A stretch of DNA of 64,000 bases from Segnochrobactrum spirostomi (GCF_009600605.1 NZ_VWNA01000003.1:1-64000), one strand, 5' to 3'. Shown: positions 25,806 to 38,400, numbered from the stretch's first letter. A program made the numbers and translations. Notes: a model not told the origin generated them from the letters alone.

Positions 25806-28133
25806 TCATCCCGAGAACCCCATGCGCGCATAATGGCTCATGATGCGGGCGCGCAGCAGGCCGGTCGGATCGTCCGGCACCATGCGCAGCATCTGCTCGC
25901 GGTTCTGGTCCTGCTCGGTCATCGGCTGCTGGGTGGCGACCGCCGCCTTGGCGGGCTCGCCGTTCTGCGCCGGCTGACCCTGCTTGGCCCGGTTGGCGAT
26001 CGCTTGGTCCAGCGCCTGCTTCAGCGCCGCCTGGTCGCCCTGCTGCTGCGCCGCCTGGGCGGCCGCGGTCGCGGGGTCGGGCGGCTGCGGCGCCGTGTTG
26101 TCGGAGCCACCACCGGATGCGTTCTGCTGGCCCTGCTGATCCTGCCCGGCCTGCGAACCGCCGCCGGCCTGGCCCTGATCGGGCTTCGCCGGCTGGTTCT
26201 GTTGTCCCTGCGGGTCTTGTTGTCCCTGCTGGTCCTGCCCCGCCTGGGCCTGCTGGCCCTGCTGATCGTTGCCCTGCTGGCCCTGATCCGACTTCGCGGA
26301 GGCGTCGGCCTGATCCTGCGACTTGTCCTGACCGGCCCCGGCCTGCTGATCGCCCTGCTTCTCGGACGCCTGATCCTGCTGATCGGGCTTTTGAGACCCG
26401 TTCTTCTGATCCTGGCCCTGGGATTTCGGAGACTGAGACGCCTGATCCTGCCCGGATTGGCCACCCTGGCCCGACTGGCTCTTGTCCTGGCCCTGGCCCG
26501 AGGCCTCGTTCTGATCCGACGGCTTGTCCTTCTGACCGCCGCCCTTGCCGGATTGCTGCTGCCCCTGGCCGCCGCCCTGCTGGTTCTTCTGATCGTTCTT
26601 CTTCTGGTCGTCGGATTTCGATTGCTGCTTCTGGTCGTCCTGCTGCTGCTTCTGCTGCTCTTCCTGCTTCTTCTGGTCGATCAGCTTCTGCACCAGATCG
26701 CGGTTGAACTTGGCGTCGGCATTGGCCGGGTCGACCTTGAGCGCCGCGTCATAGGCTTTGACCGCGTCTTCGAGCTCGCCCGCCTTGGCGAGCGCGTTGC
26801 CGCGGTTGTAATCGGGGTCCGGACCGGCCTTGAAGGCGGACGCCGCCTTGGCGTAGTCGCCCTTCTTGTAGAGCGCGCTCGCCTGCCACGCCGGATCCTG
26901 GAATTGCTGGGAGGCGACGCCGTACTCGCCCTTCGTGAAGGCGTCGGCGGCCTGCTGGTCGGGCGTCTTCCAGAGGTTCCGCCATGCACTCGCCGCGCTG
27001 CCGGTCGCGGACGCCGGCTCGGCCGACGGCGGCGTCGCCGGGGCGGCCGTGTTCTCCTGCTGGGCATCTTGCGCCCGGGCGGCGGGCGCGATGAGGCCAC
27101 TCGAGAGCGGCACCGCGATCAGGGCGACCGCGATCCATCCGCGCCGGAAGGCGATCGGCGCGAGCGCGAGAAGGACGAGCACGAGCCACGGCCCCATATC
27201 GCGCCAATCGTCCGCCTTGAGGCCGGAATCCTTGAGCGGTCCACCGGCAACCGGGTTGGCCGAGGCGGCGAGCACCGTATCGAGATCGCCGTCGCCGGGG
27301 GTCAGCACCGAAAAGCGGCCGTCGCCCGCCGCGGCGAGGCTCTTCAAGCCGGCCTCGTTGAGCCGCGTCGTCAGCCGCTTGCCGTCGGCGCCTTGGACCG
27401 GGGTACCGTCAAAAGCGAGGTAGGTCGCCCCGGCGTCCGTGCCGACGCCGATGACGTTGACGCTGTAGCCGGCCTTGGCTGCGGCCTTCGCCGCCTCGAG
27501 GGTGAGTTCCGGCTTCTCGCCGGTGCCGTCGGTCAGGAGCACGATGCGGCCGGAAGGAGCCTCGGCATTCTTGAGGAGCTCCGTCGCCCGGGCGATCGCA
27601 AGGTCCGGGCGGTCGTTGAAGACCGGCATCAGGTTGGTGGACAGCTCGGGCATCATCTGGGTGATGACCTTGCCGTCTTCCGTGAGCGGTGCGGCGACGA
27701 ACGGCGCGTCGGCATAGACGACGAGCCCGACCTGTCCCCCGCGCATGCGGGAGAGGATATCCTCGGCCTTGTGGCGCGCCCGGGCGAGGCGGCTCGGCGA
27801 CTGGTCGGTCGCATTCATCGACTGGGCGAGGCTCATCACGATGACGGTCGGGTCGAGCCGGTCGAGCGCCGGGGTCGGCAGCCGCTCCCAGGTCGGACCC
27901 GCCATCGCGAGCGCCGCCAGGATCCAGCCGCCCGCGAGCACTGCGACGGGCCATTTCCGCGCCTTGGAATGGTCGGCGAGGACGAGGTGCTTCAAGAGAT
28001 GCTGATCGACGACGGCGCGCCAGTTGCTTGGTCCCGAACCGATCCGCCGCCACGCGAACACGGCGAGCGCCACGCCGGGAAGGATGGCGAGGAGCCATTC
28101 GGGGCGCAGGAAGTGGAAGTCGGCGAGGTTCAT
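25806..28133 (-). CDS. BatB-BatC fusion: VWA domain with TPR and Gln-rich tail
   Basis: 775-residue inner-membrane protein joining BatB (helices near residues 10-28 and 62-80, von Willebrand A domain about 92-295, helices about 315-350) to a periplasmic BatC-like part (TPR units about 385-480). A long hydrophilic region rich in Gln, Asp, Gly, Ser and Lys (about 485-690) and a short conserved-looking C terminus (EQMLRMVPDDPTGLLRARIM) follow. The metal-binding MIDAS motif DxSxS is replaced by SLAQS at 101-105, although TDGTGE at 201 is kept. ATG 28133 overlaps the batA stop as ATGA and has AAGGAG upstream. Bat proteins are linked to oxidative and envelope stress tolerance. Confidence 0.88.
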   Translation of the reverse strand: MNLADFHFLRPEWLLAILPGVALAVFAWRRIGSGPSNWRAVVDQHLLKHLVLADHSKARKWPVAVLAGGWILAALAMAGPTWERLPTPALDRLDPTVIVMSLAQSMNATDQSPSRLARARHKAEDILSRMRGGQVGLVVYADAPFVAAPLTEDGKVITQMMPELSTNLMPVFNDRPDLAIARATELLKNAEAPSGRIVLLTDGTGEKPELTLEAAKAAAKAGYSVNVIGVGTDAGATYLAFDGTPVQGADGKRLTTRLNEAGLKSLAAAGDGRFSVLTPGDGDLDTVLAASANPVAGGPLKDSGLKADDWRDMGPWLVLVLLALAPIAFRRGWIAVALIAVPLSSGLIAPAARAQDAQQENTAAPATPPSAEPASATGSAASAWRNLWKTPDQQAADAFTKGEYGVASQQFQDPAWQASALYKKGDYAKAASAFKAGPDPDYNRGNALAKAGELEDAVKAYDAALKVDPANADAKFNRDLVQKLIDQKKQEEQQKQQQDDQKQQSKSDDQKKNDQKNQQGGGQGQQQSGKGGGQKDKPSDQNEASGQGQDKSQSGQGGQSGQDQASQSPKSQGQDQKNGSQKPDQQDQASEKQGDQQAGAGQDKSQDQADASAKSDQGQQGNDQQGQQAQAGQDQQGQQDPQGQQNQPAKPDQGQAGGGSQAGQDQQGQQNASGGGSDNTAPQPPDPATAAAQAAQQQGDQAALKQALDQAIANRAKQGQPAQNGEPAKAAVATQQPMTEQDQNREQMLRMVPDDPTGLLRARIMSHYARMGFSG

Positions 28134-29233
28134 GCGACCACTCCTTCGAAGGGATCGCGGGGCTCGTCGCCACCGGTCGCGGATTTCGCGCCAGCGCGCT
28201 TATTGCCCGTGGCGACGGGCTTGCCGCCGCGGGCCGGCAGGCCGAGCGCGGCCGGCCAGAGCAGTGCCGCGCCGAGCGCCATGCTGAGAGCCAAGGCGGC
28301 GCCGAGCGGCCATTGGAACAGGGAGATCGTCGGGTGCAGGTAGAGCGGCTCGCCGGCGACCGGCTCGAGACGATCGATGTCGCTGTAGATCTGGGCGAGG
28401 CCGGCGACGTCGCGGGCGCGGAAATAGCGCCCGCCGGTCATCGCGGCGATCTTGGTCAGCGCTTCCTCGTCGAGATCCTCGGACGGGTTGACGATCTGCT
28501 TCCCGAAGGTGCCGTCCACCTCCATGCTGTCGGCGCCGACACCGATCGTGTAGATCTTGACGTGCTCCTGCCGGGCAAGTTCGGCGGCCTGGAGCGGGTC
28601 CAGCGTGCCGGAATTGCTCGCACCGTCGGTCAGGAGCACCATCACGCGCTCGTCGGCCGGGCGGTCGCGCAGCATCTTCACCGCAAGACCGATGGCGTCG
28701 CCGATCGCGGTCTCCGGGCCGGCGAGCCCGATCGTCGCCTCGTCGAGCAACTGACGCACCACGTGGCGGTCGAAGGTCAGCGGCGTCTGCACGTAGGCGC
28801 GGCTGCCGAACAGGATGAGGCCGATGCGGTCGCCCTTGCGGCGGGAGATGAAGTCGTCGGCGACCGCCTTGATGACCGAGAGGCGGTCCGTCGTCTGGCC
28901 GTCGTGGGAGAAGTCCTGGCGGGCCATCGAGCCGGAGAGGTCGATCGCGAGCGTCAGATCGCGTCCCTCGACGGGGATCGGCACCGGATTGCCGACGAAG
29001 GCCGGCCGCGCGGCGGCCGTGACGAGGAGCGCCCAGATCAGGCTCAGGGTGACGATCTTGAGGAGGCTGCGCCGGCGCAGCGCGCCCGCCGAGGCGACGT
29101 TCGGGCCGAGCTCGGCAAAAAACGGCACCCGCAGTGCACCCGCCCGCGTCTTACGCGCCGGCGGCGCGAGGAAGCGGACGACGAGCGGCAGGGGGAGGAG
29201 CACGAACGCCCATAGCCATTGGAACTCGATCAT
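28130..29233 (-). CDS. batA: BatA: membrane-anchored VWA domain protein
   Basis: 367-residue aerotolerance protein with N-terminal helices (residues 5-22 and 57-75), a von Willebrand A domain and a C-terminal helix pair. Its MIDAS is canonical, D98-L-S100-G-S102, with LLTDGASNSG as the later metal motif, unlike the partner BatB domain. ATG 29233 overlaps the DUF4381 stop and the gene's own stop overlaps the next start, so four genes here are translationally chained. Confidence 0.9.
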   Translation of the reverse strand: MIEFQWLWAFVLLPLPLVVRFLAPPARKTRAGALRVPFFAELGPNVASAGALRRRSLLKIVTLSLIWALLVTAAARPAFVGNPVPIPVEGRDLTLAIDLSGSMARQDFSHDGQTTDRLSVIKAVADDFISRRKGDRIGLILFGSRAYVQTPLTFDRHVVRQLLDEATIGLAGPETAIGDAIGLAVKMLRDRPADERVMVLLTDGASNSGTLDPLQAAELARQEHVKIYTIGVGADSMEVDGTFGKQIVNPSEDLDEEALTKIAAMTGGRYFRARDVAGLAQIYSDIDRLEPVAGEPLYLHPTISLFQWPLGAALALSMALGAALLWPAALGLPARGGKPVATGNKRAGAKSATGGDEPRDPFEGVVA

Positions 29234-29769
29234 GCGTTCCCCCGGATCCAGCCGCGCACGGCCTCGAACACCGTTGCGCGCTCGACCGACACCCCGGCCC
29301 CACCCGGCGGCGCATAGGCCGCCACCGCGACGAGCCGGCTGACCTCCGCCGGCAGACCGTTCTTGCCCTCGCTGAGGAAGGTCTGCCAGCGATCGCCGGT
29401 GAGGCCGGCAAGCCGCTCGCGGCCGAACCGCGTCACCACGATGCGGCGGATCAGCAGGGCGGACGCCGCCGCGGCGGCGTGGGCATCGCGATAATGCTCG
29501 GAATCCTTCTCGATCGCCTCCAGCGCCCGCAAGGCCCGGTAGCCGAGGGTCTGACGCCGGCGCCATTCGTAGATCGCCGCCGCGATGAGGGCGAGCACGA
29601 TCAGGCCGGCGAGAATCCACCAGCCCGGTGCCGGCGGCCAGAACGGCACCGGCTGCGGCAAATGGATATCGTGCAGCCCGGCGAGCGGGTCGGCCCCGGC
29701 GGGCGCGGCCGACGCAGGCACGCCGGTCATCGGCGCGAGTGCGGCCGGGGCGGCGGCGGGCGTCGTCAT
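29230..29769 (-). CDS. DUF4381 domain protein
   Basis: 179-residue single-pass membrane protein. Pro/Ala-rich N terminus, the family segment LHDIHLPQPVPFWPPAPGWW, one helix (ILAGLIVLALIAAAIYEWRR) and a cytoplasmic helical domain with RRIVVTRFGRERLAGLTGD. DUF4381 proteins occur consistently between DUF58 and BatA genes in Bat operons, but no biochemical role is known. Start at 29769 overlaps the DUF58 stop. Confidence 0.85.
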   Translation of the reverse strand: MTTPAAAPAALAPMTGVPASAAPAGADPLAGLHDIHLPQPVPFWPPAPGWWILAGLIVLALIAAAIYEWRRRQTLGYRALRALEAIEKDSEHYRDAHAAAAASALLIRRIVVTRFGRERLAGLTGDRWQTFLSEGKNGLPAEVSRLVAVAAYAPPGGAGVSVERATVFEAVRGWIRGNA

Positions 29770-30728
29770 GCGGCAGCCCTCCGCGCGGCGGCGCCGGCGC
29801 GCTGCAACCGCTCCGGATGCAGCAGATCGCCAGGGTCCTGCCCGGTCTGGATCGGCAGGAAGGTCATGCCCCGCTGGCGGCACACCGTCTCGACGGCGGC
29901 GCGCCGCGTGGCGAAGCGGACCGCGTAAGCATCGCGGACGGCGCGGCTGTCGGCGTTGAGCGCGGCAACGGCACGCCCGTCGCTGACGCGGTACTGGCCG
30001 CGCTGCGGCGCCTCCGCTTCGAGCCCGTCGAAAATGAACACGTTCGTCACCGGCGCATGGAGCGACAGACGGGTCAGCTCGCGCGCGGTGCGCTCGTCGA
30101 AATCGTGGAAATCGCTGACGACGAACACGAGCGTGCCGGAGCGGATCGATCGGCGGATGCGGGCAAGCGCGTCGGTGAGCGACGGCTCGACATTCGGCGG
30201 CTCGCGGCCGAAACCTTCCTGGGTCGCGTCCGCCATCGCCTTGACGAAGCCGAGGGTGCGGGCGCGGCTGCGTTGCGGCGGGCTCATGCGAATGCCCGAC
30301 GGCGCGACGACGAGGCCGCCGACGCGGTCGCCGCCCTCGATGGCGATCCAGGTCAGGATCGCCGCACACTTGGCGGCGAGCACGGACTTGAAGGTGTCGC
30401 GCGTGCCGAACCGCATCGCGGACCGCGCGTCGAGCACGATCAGAACCGGACGCTCGCGCTCCTCGTGGAACAGCTTGGTGTGGACACGGCCGGTGCGCGC
30501 CGTCACCCGCCAATCGATCGAGCGGATATCATCGCCCGGCTGGTAGGCGCGCGCTTCGTCGAACTCCATGCCGCGGCCGCGGAACACCGAGCGATAGGTG
30601 CCGTATTGCTGCGTGCGCACCTTGGTGCCGGCCGCGAAGCCGGACGCGGGGCCGCCGGGACGGGCCGCGATCAGCTCGTCGAGCCGCGCGACGATCCCGT
30701 AGAAATCATCGCCAGAAAAATCCGTCAT
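29766..30728 (-). CDS. DUF58 domain protein
   Basis: 320-residue cytoplasmic protein with the DUF58 signature YQPGDDIRSIDWRVTARTG followed by HTKLFHEERERPVLIVLD, and a VWA-like C-terminal half (GTLVFVVSDFHDFDE). DUF58 proteins accompany MoxR ATPases and probably act with them in assembling or activating the membrane VWA proteins. The ATG at 30728 starts just before the conserved region; frames upstream are shadows of moxR. 83 bases separate it from moxR. Confidence 0.88.
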   Translation of the reverse strand: MTDFSGDDFYGIVARLDELIAARPGGPASGFAAGTKVRTQQYGTYRSVFRGRGMEFDEARAYQPGDDIRSIDWRVTARTGRVHTKLFHEERERPVLIVLDARSAMRFGTRDTFKSVLAAKCAAILTWIAIEGGDRVGGLVVAPSGIRMSPPQRSRARTLGFVKAMADATQEGFGREPPNVEPSLTDALARIRRSIRSGTLVFVVSDFHDFDERTARELTRLSLHAPVTNVFIFDGLEAEAPQRGQYRVSDGRAVAALNADSRAVRDAYAVRFATRRAAVETVCRQRGMTFLPIQTGQDPGDLLHPERLQRAGAAARRAAA

Positions 30729-30811
30729 CGCAAACGTCCCCGAGAGCGCCTGCTGGCCCGAACGTCGGACGTTCCGGCCGCCTCGTTCCTGCTCGAAACT
30801 CGATCCGCCGC

Positions 30812-31861
<1,050 letters not shown>

Positions 31862-32159
31862 AGGAGGCGCTTCCGAGCTGGGTCTGCCGTGGGGCACTCT
31901 ATAACGTCCGCGACTTTACGCTGAACTTTCCCGTACATGATTTTTCCGTAATGTTCCCGAGGCCCTGGGGATTCCCCGGTTAACGGCCCGTAAACCATAA
32001 ATCCCCGTATGCGCTCAAATGATGACCGCCCGCCGCGGCCGTCGTCGCCGTTCCCCCTTGCATGCGAAGCGGAACCCGAGCCCCTCTTTCACGTTGAACC
32101 CAGCATGAACTCCCAGTTCGGAATCGCGAAATCCAGCGATCCGTGCGCCTCATCGCCGG

Positions 32160-35100
32160 ATGATACGTATGGTGTACGACGACCAGCGAAATATCCTCTC
32201 GACTTATACGAGCGGCATCAGCGATATGCCGCGCGGATCGGCCGGATATACACGCTTATATTATGTGACACCGTTCTTTCTTGGTGTCACCGGCGGGCCC
32301 GAGCGTCTGCTCGACCATTGCGCTGCGATGGATTTCGACGCGCTGGTGCTCGCCTCGCCGTTCCGCCCGGGCCCGACGGGCGAACTCTTTCTGATCGGGG
32401 ACGTCGAGCGGGCGCACCCGGCCCTCGGCGACCATTCCTCCGAAGACGTTCTGGGGCGCCTCAGCGCAGCGGCGCACGAGCGCGGCCTCGGTTTACTCCT
32501 CGACATCGCTTTCGACCGAGTCGCAGACGGCCCCTGGGCAGTCCTACTCGGCGCGCAAGCGTCACGACGTGACGGCGATGCGACGGACCCGCGACTGCCG
32601 CCGGAGACCCGCGCCGCCGTGGCGATTGCCTGGGAGCGGCCTGAGACCGCGGCGATCGTCGCCGATTGGGTGGCGGCCCTCGGCCGCACCGGGCTCGTGG
32701 GCCTCGTGCTCCGCGGAACCGGCGCCATGCAGGGCGAGGCGATCGGAACGCTCGCAGCCACGGTCCGCGACTGGGCCGGCCATCCGACCCTGCTCGCCTG
32801 GGAAGGGACGGATGGCGCTCTTCCTCATCGGGGTCTCGTCGATGCCATCCTGCGTCCTGTCGGGCGCGTTGGCGCCGCTCCTCGCCGCAACGATCGCGAT
32901 CCTCGCGTCCTCTATTATCCCGAGGCGCCGTTCGGCCCCCGCGTGGTCCAGGATCTGATGCCGAGCGAGGTGGCGGAACGCAAAGCGCGCCACGCACTGC
33001 GCCTTGCGGCCGCCCTCGGTGACGGTTTGCTCATCCCGGCCGGCTTCGAGTTCGGCGAACGCCGCCCGCTTTCCACCGTGCGGTACAATCCCGTGCGCCG
33101 TTCGGACATCGACCTCACGCGGGACATCGCGGCGATCAACAGGCTCGTCGCGGCGGAGGGTGCTCCCAGCCAGGAGGCGGTGCGTCTCAGCGCCCCCGAC
33201 AGCGCGATCGCGGCGCTGCTGCGGACCGACGATACACAAGCGCGGCTCGTCCTCGCCAACACCGCGCTCGACCGCGCCGCCGAAATCGCCGCGGTGGCGT
33301 TCACCCGCGAGGCCGGCGCCTACGGGCCGTTCCGCGATCTCGAAAGCCCGGAACGGATCATCGCGGCGGAAGACCGCGTGCGCCTCGCGCCCGGCGAGGT
33401 ATTGCTTCTTGAAGGCCGCGCGACGGCCCCGATCACGGCGCCGTCCGGCCCCTCCGCCGACATCGCCGCTCAATCGCCGCGCGTCGCGATCGAGAACGTC
33501 ACCCCCGTCGCGAGCGGACCTTTTCCGGTGCGGCGCGTCGTCGGCGACGTGGTGCGGGTCGAGGCCGACATCGTCGTCGACGGCCACGGTCTCCTGTCGG
33601 CCGCGCTGCTCTGGCGGCCGGCCGACGAGAACCGCTGGCGCGAGGTGCCGATGCGGCTCCAGGCGAACGACCGCTGGAGGGCCGACTTTCCCCTCGAACG
33701 CCTCGGGCGCCACGTCTTCACCATCGAGGCCTGGCCGGACGTCTTCGCGACCTTCCGATCGGAGATCGACAAGAAGCACGCGGCCGGCATGCCGATCCCG
33801 CTCGAGCTCGAGGAAGGCCGGCGCCTGATCGCCGAGCGCGCCGAGGCGGCCGAGCATCTCGACACGCCAGAGCCTCACGAAACCCTGACCACCCTCCTCG
33901 ACCGGTTCGCCGCGGCCGACGAGTCCGGGCGGCTCGCACTTCTCCTCGCGCCGGAAACGGCGCGCGCGATGGCGGAGGCGGATCCGCGCAGTTTCCGCAA
34001 CCGGGTCGATCCGCCCTTCTTCGTCGATGCCGAGCGCCGCACCGCCGCATTCGCGAGCTGGTACGAGCTCTTTCCCCGCTCGGCGAGCGGCGATGCCGAC
34101 CGCCACGGCACCTTCGACGACGTGATCGCCCGCCTTCCGGCGATCCGCGACATGGGCTTCGACGTCCTCTACTTCCCGCCGATCCATCCGATCGGGCGGA
34201 CGAACCGCAAGGGGCGCAACAATGCGCTGAAGGCCGGGCCGAACGATCCCGGTAGCCCGTACGCCATCGGCTCCAACGAGGGCGGTCACGACGCCCTCCA
34301 CCCCGAACTCGGCGGCTTCGACGCCTTCCACCGGCTGATCCAGGCCGCGAAGGGATACGGCATCGAGATCGCGATCGATTTCGCCATCCAATGTTCGCCC
34401 GACCATCCGTGGCTGAAAGAACACCCGGAATGGTTCGATTGGCGGCCGGACGGGACGATCCGCTATGCGGAGAACCCGCCGAAGAAATACGAGGACATCG
34501 TCAACGTCGATTTCTATGCGCCGGGCGCCGTGCCGGGCTTGTGGAACGCGCTGCGCGACATCGTCCTGTTCTGGATCGGCCACGGCATCCGCCTGTTCCG
34601 CGTCGACAACCCGCACACCAAGCCGCTGCCGTTCTGGGCCTGGATGATCGCCGACGTGCGCGGGCGCCATCCCGACGTCGTCTTCCTCGCCGAGGCGTTC
34701 ACCCGGCCAAAGCTGATGTATCGCCTCGCCGAGGTCGGGTTCTCCCAGAGCTACACCTACTTCACGTGGCGCAACACGAAGGCGGAGCTCACCGATTATA
34801 TCGAGGAGCTGACGACGACGGCGCCGAAGGAGTTCTTCCGGCCCCACTTCTTCGTCAACACGCCGGACATCAATCCCGACTTCCTGCAGGACGCGCCGCG
34901 CCCGGCCTTCCTCATCCGCGCAGCCCTCGCGGCGACCCTATCGGGCCTCTGGGGCGTCTATAACGGGTTCGAACTCTGCGAGGGACGGCCGGACCGCACC
35001 CGCAAGGAATATCTCGACAGCGAGAAATACGAGATCCGCGCCTGGGACTGGGACCGGCCCGGCAACATCGTTGCCGAGATCACTCGCCTGAACGCCATCC

Positions 35101-35426
35101 GCGAGGCGAACCCGGCGCTGCATTCCCATCTCGGCACGACGTTCCTGGAGGCCTCCGGCGACAAGATCCTGTGGTTCGAGCGCGCCACGCCGGAGCGCGA
35201 TAACGTCCTCTACGTCGCGATCTGCCTCGACCCGACCGATCCGCAGGAGGCCGACGTCGAGCTGCCGCTCTGGCGCTGGAAGCGGCCGGACCACGGATCG
35301 CTCGCCATCGAAGACGCCATGAGCGGCGCCCGTTTCACGGTGCGCGGCAAGTACCAGCACATCCGTCTCGACCCGACCGCCTATCCCTTCTTCATCTGGC
35401 GCGTCGTCGGACCCAAGGACCTTTGA
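32160..35426 (+). CDS. glgE: Alpha-1,4-glucan:maltose-1-phosphate maltosyltransferase with N-terminal extension
   Basis: GH13_3 enzyme that transfers maltosyl units from maltose-1-phosphate to alpha-1,4-glucan. 1088 residues, against about 700 in actinobacterial GlgE; the extra 430 or so N-terminal residues look like a degenerate amylase-type barrel ([28 protein letters not shown]) without an evident catalytic triad. The classic part has DUF3416-like beta domains, then [18 protein letters not shown], nucleophile Asp816 in [10 protein letters not shown] and acid/base Glu845 in [12 protein letters not shown] 32160 is used; ATG 32226 is also plausible. About 300 bases upstream separate it from divergent moxR. 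treS starts 2 bases after its stop. Confidence 0.93.
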   Translation: MIRMVYDDQRNILSTYTSGISDMPRGSAGYTRLYYVTPFFLGVTGGPERLLDHCAAMDFDALVLASPFRPGPTGELFLIGDVERAHPALGDHSSEDVLGRLSAAAHERGLGLLLDIAFDRVADGPWAVLLGAQASRRDGDATDPRLPPETRAAVAIAWERPETAAIVADWVAALGRTGLVGLVLRGTGAMQGEAIGTLAATVRDWAGHPTLLAWEGTDGALPHRGLVDAILRPVGRVGAAPRRNDRDPRVLYYPEAPFGPRVVQDLMPSEVAERKARHALRLAAALGDGLLIPAGFEFGERRPLSTVRYNPVRRSDIDLTRDIAAINRLVAAEGAPSQEAVRLSAPDSAIAALLRTDDTQARLVLANTALDRAAEIAAVAFTREAGAYGPFRDLESPERIIAAEDRVRLAPGEVLLLEGRATAPITAPSGPSADIAAQSPRVAIENVTPVASGPFPVRRVVGDVVRVEADIVVDGHGLLSAALLWRPADENRWREVPMRLQANDRWRADFPLERLGRHVFTIEAWPDVFATFRSEIDKKHAAGMPIPLELEEGRRLIAERAEAAEHLDTPEPHETLTTLLDRFAAADESGRLALLLAPETARAMAEADPRSFRNRVDPPFFVDAERRTAAFASWYELFPRSASGDADRHGTFDDVIARLPAIRDMGFDVLYFPPIHPIGRTNRKGRNNALKAGPNDPGSPYAIGSNEGGHDALHPELGGFDAFHRLIQAAKGYGIEIAIDFAIQCSPDHPWLKEHPEWFDWRPDGTIRYAENPPKKYEDIVNVDFYAPGAVPGLWNALRDIVLFWIGHGIRLFRVDNPHTKPLPFWAWMIADVRGRHPDVVFLAEAFTRPKLMYRLAEVGFSQSYTYFTWRNTKAELTDYIEELTTTAPKEFFRPHFFVNTPDINPDFLQDAPRPAFLIRAALAATLSGLWGVYNGFELCEGRPDRTRKEYLDSEKYEIRAWDWDRPGNIVAEITRLNAIREANPALHSHLGTTFLEASGDKILWFERATPERDNVLYVAICLDPTDPQEADVELPLWRWKRPDHGSLAIEDAMSGARFTVRGKYQHIRLDPTAYPFFIWRVVGPKDL

Positions 35427-35428
35427 GC

Positions 35429-38400
35429 ATGCTTCAGAAGGCCGAAGAGCGCCGCAAGTCGACTGCTCGCAAAGCGAAGCAGACACTGCCCGACGATCCG
35501 TCGTGGTATCGCGACGCCATCATCTACCAGCTTCACATCAAGTCGTTCTACGACGCCAACGGCGACGGCATCGGCGACTTCGCAGGCCTGAACGAAAAAC
35601 TCGATTATATCGCGAGCCTCGGCGTCAATGCGGTGTGGCTGCTGCCGTTCTATCCCTCGCCGCGCAAGGACGACGGCTACGACATCGCCGAATATCGCGA
35701 CGTCCATCCCGATTACGGGACACTCGCCGATCTGCGCCATTTCGTGCGCGCCGCCCACGAGCGCGGCCTGCGCGTCATCACCGAACTCGTCATCAACCAC
35801 ACCTCGGACCAGCATCCCTGGTTCCAGAAGGCGCGGCGCGCCAAGCCCGGCTCCAATGCCCGGGATTTCTATGTCTGGTCCGACACCGACCAGCGCTATC
35901 TCGACACCCGCATCATCTTCGTCGACACCGAGAAATCGAACTGGACCTGGGATCCGGTCGCCAACGCCTACTTCTGGCACCGCTTCTATTCCCACCAGCC
36001 CGACCTCAACTTCGACAATCCACAAGTCCTCAAGGCCGTACTGAGCGTGATGCGGTTCTGGCTCGACATCGGCGTCGACGGGCTGCGACTCGACGCGATC
36101 CCCTATCTCGTCGAGCGCGAGGGCACCAACAACGAGAACCTGCCCGAGACCCACACGGTTCTGAAGAAGATCCGCGCCACCCTCGACGCCGAATACAAAA
36201 ACCGCATGCTGCTGGCCGAGGCCAATCAGTGGCCGGAGGACACGCAGGAATATTTCGGCCAGGGCGACGAATGCCACATGGCCTTCCACTTTCCGCTGAT
36301 GCCACGCATGTACATGGCGATCGCGCGGGAGGACCGATTTCCCGTGACCGACATCATGAAGCAGACGCCGGATATCCCGGACGGCTGTCAGTGGGCGATC
36401 TTTCTGCGCAATCACGACGAGCTCACCCTCGAGATGGTGACCGACGCAGAGCGGGACTATCTCTGGAAATTCTACGCCGCCGACCGCCGCGCCCGGATCA
36501 ATCTCGGCATCCGCCGTCGTCTCGCACCGCTCCTCGAGCGCGACCGTCGCCGCATCGAGCTGATGAACGGGCTGCTGCTCTCGATGCCCGGCACGCCGGT
36601 ACTCTATTACGGCGACGAGATCGGCATGGGTGACAACATCTATCTCGGCGACCGCGACGGGGTGCGCACGCCGATGCAATGGTCGGCCGATCGCAACGGC
36701 GGCTTCTCTCGGGCCGATCCGGTGCGCATGGTGCTGCCGCCGATCATGGGGCCGCTCTATGGCTACGACAGCGTCAACGTCGAGGCGCAGGCGAGCGACC
36801 CGCATTCGCTGCTGAACTGGATGCGGCGGATGCTCTTCCTGCGGCGCAACCATCAGGCTTTCGGCCGCGGCTCCCTGCGCTTCCTTTATCCCACCAATCG
36901 CCGCGTGCTCGCCTATCTGCGCGAATATGAGGACGAGAAGATCCTCTGCGTCGCCAACCTGTCGCGCTCGCCGCAGGCGGTCGAGCTCGACCTCTCCGCC
37001 TTCGACGGCATGGTGCCGGTGGAGATGACCGGACCGTCGGCGTTCCCGCCGATCGGCCGGCTGACCTACCTCCTCACCCTGCCGCCCTACGGTTTCTATT
37101 GGTTCGAGCTGAAGGCCGATACGGACGCGCCGTCCTGGCGGCAGGCGCCGCCGGAGCAGATGCCGGACCTGACCACCCTCGTGCTGCGCCGCGACATCCG
37201 CGAGATCCTGAGTGGGGACATCGCGAAGCTGGTCGCTCGCGACATTCTCCCCGCTTATCTCTCGCGGCGCCGCTGGTTCGCCGCCAAGAACGAGGCGATC
37301 GAGGACACACGGATCGCCTATGCCGAGCCTCTCCCCGGTGCCGCCGATGTGCTGATCGGCGAGACGGAGGTCGGGGTCGGCGGAAGAAAGGAACGCTACC
37401 TGCTGCCGCTCGGCATCGCCTGGGACGAGCAGACCTCCTCGCCGCTGCCGCAACAGCTCGCTCTCGCCCGCGTCCGGCGCGGCCGGCGCGTCGGATTCCT
37501 CACGGACGCCTTCGCGGTGGAGCCGTTCGCACGCGCCGTCCTGGACGGCCTCAAGACCCGGCTGGCGATCGAGACCGCCGACGGCACGGTGCGCTTCGAA
37601 CCGACGCCGGCCTTCGAGACCATCAAGGATTATGCCTCCGCCGGGATCAATTGGCTCTCGGCCGAGCAATCGAACTCCTCGCTGCTCGTCGAGCAGATCG
37701 CCATGGTGAAGCTCGTCCGCCGCGTTTCCGGCGGCATCCATCCCGAAGCCGAGATGACGCGCCACCTGACCGCAATCGGGTACGACCACACTGCATCGCT
37801 CCTGGGTGAGGTGGTGCGCACCGCCGCCGACGGCACGCCGCAGACGCTGATGATCATCCAGAGCGTCATCCGCAACCAGGGCGATGCCTGGACGTGGGTA
37901 CTCGACAATCTGCGGCGCACGCTCGAAGAGGCGGTCCTCGCCGGTGAGGGCGATCATGAACACGACGGCGTGTTCGCGTCCCTCGAGGCGTTCTTTCGCA
38001 AGCTCGGCAAGCGGCTCGGGGAATTGCACGCCGCGCTCGCTCTGCCGAGCGACGACCCCGACTTCGCGCCAGAGGAAGCGGATGCCGGGACCGTGGAGCG
38101 CTGGGGCTCCTCCGTCCGCGCCCAGATGGAGGCGGCGTTCGATGCCCTCGCGGCCAACCGCGACGCCATCGATACGAACTGCCACGGGATGATCGATGCG
38201 CTTCAGGGGAAGCGCCAGGCGCTGTTGTCCCGGATCGGCAAGCTCGCCGAGACGGGTCGCGGGGCGGCGCTCACCCGCGTCCACGGCGATTTCCACCTCG
38301 GCCAGGTGTTGGTGGCGCAGGGCGACGCCTTCATCATCGACTTCGAAGGCGAGCCGGCCCGCCCCGTCGCCGAGCGCCGCCGCAAGGAAACGCCGCTCAA

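Noticed and set aside
26100-26660. CRISPR-like or tandem DNA repeats
   Set aside because: The repetitive look comes from Gln/Gly codons inside the BatB-BatC frame; units are irregular and there are no spacers.
25833-28343. An 836-codon open frame antisense to the BatB-BatC gene
   Set aside because: It is the antisense shadow of Gln- and Gly-rich codons, giving an unnatural Leu/Arg/Val-rich product with no recognisable domain.
32009-32159. Possible small protein between moxR and glgE
   Set aside because: The frame runs into a shadow of glgE and has no homology-like features; the interval more likely holds divergent promoters.
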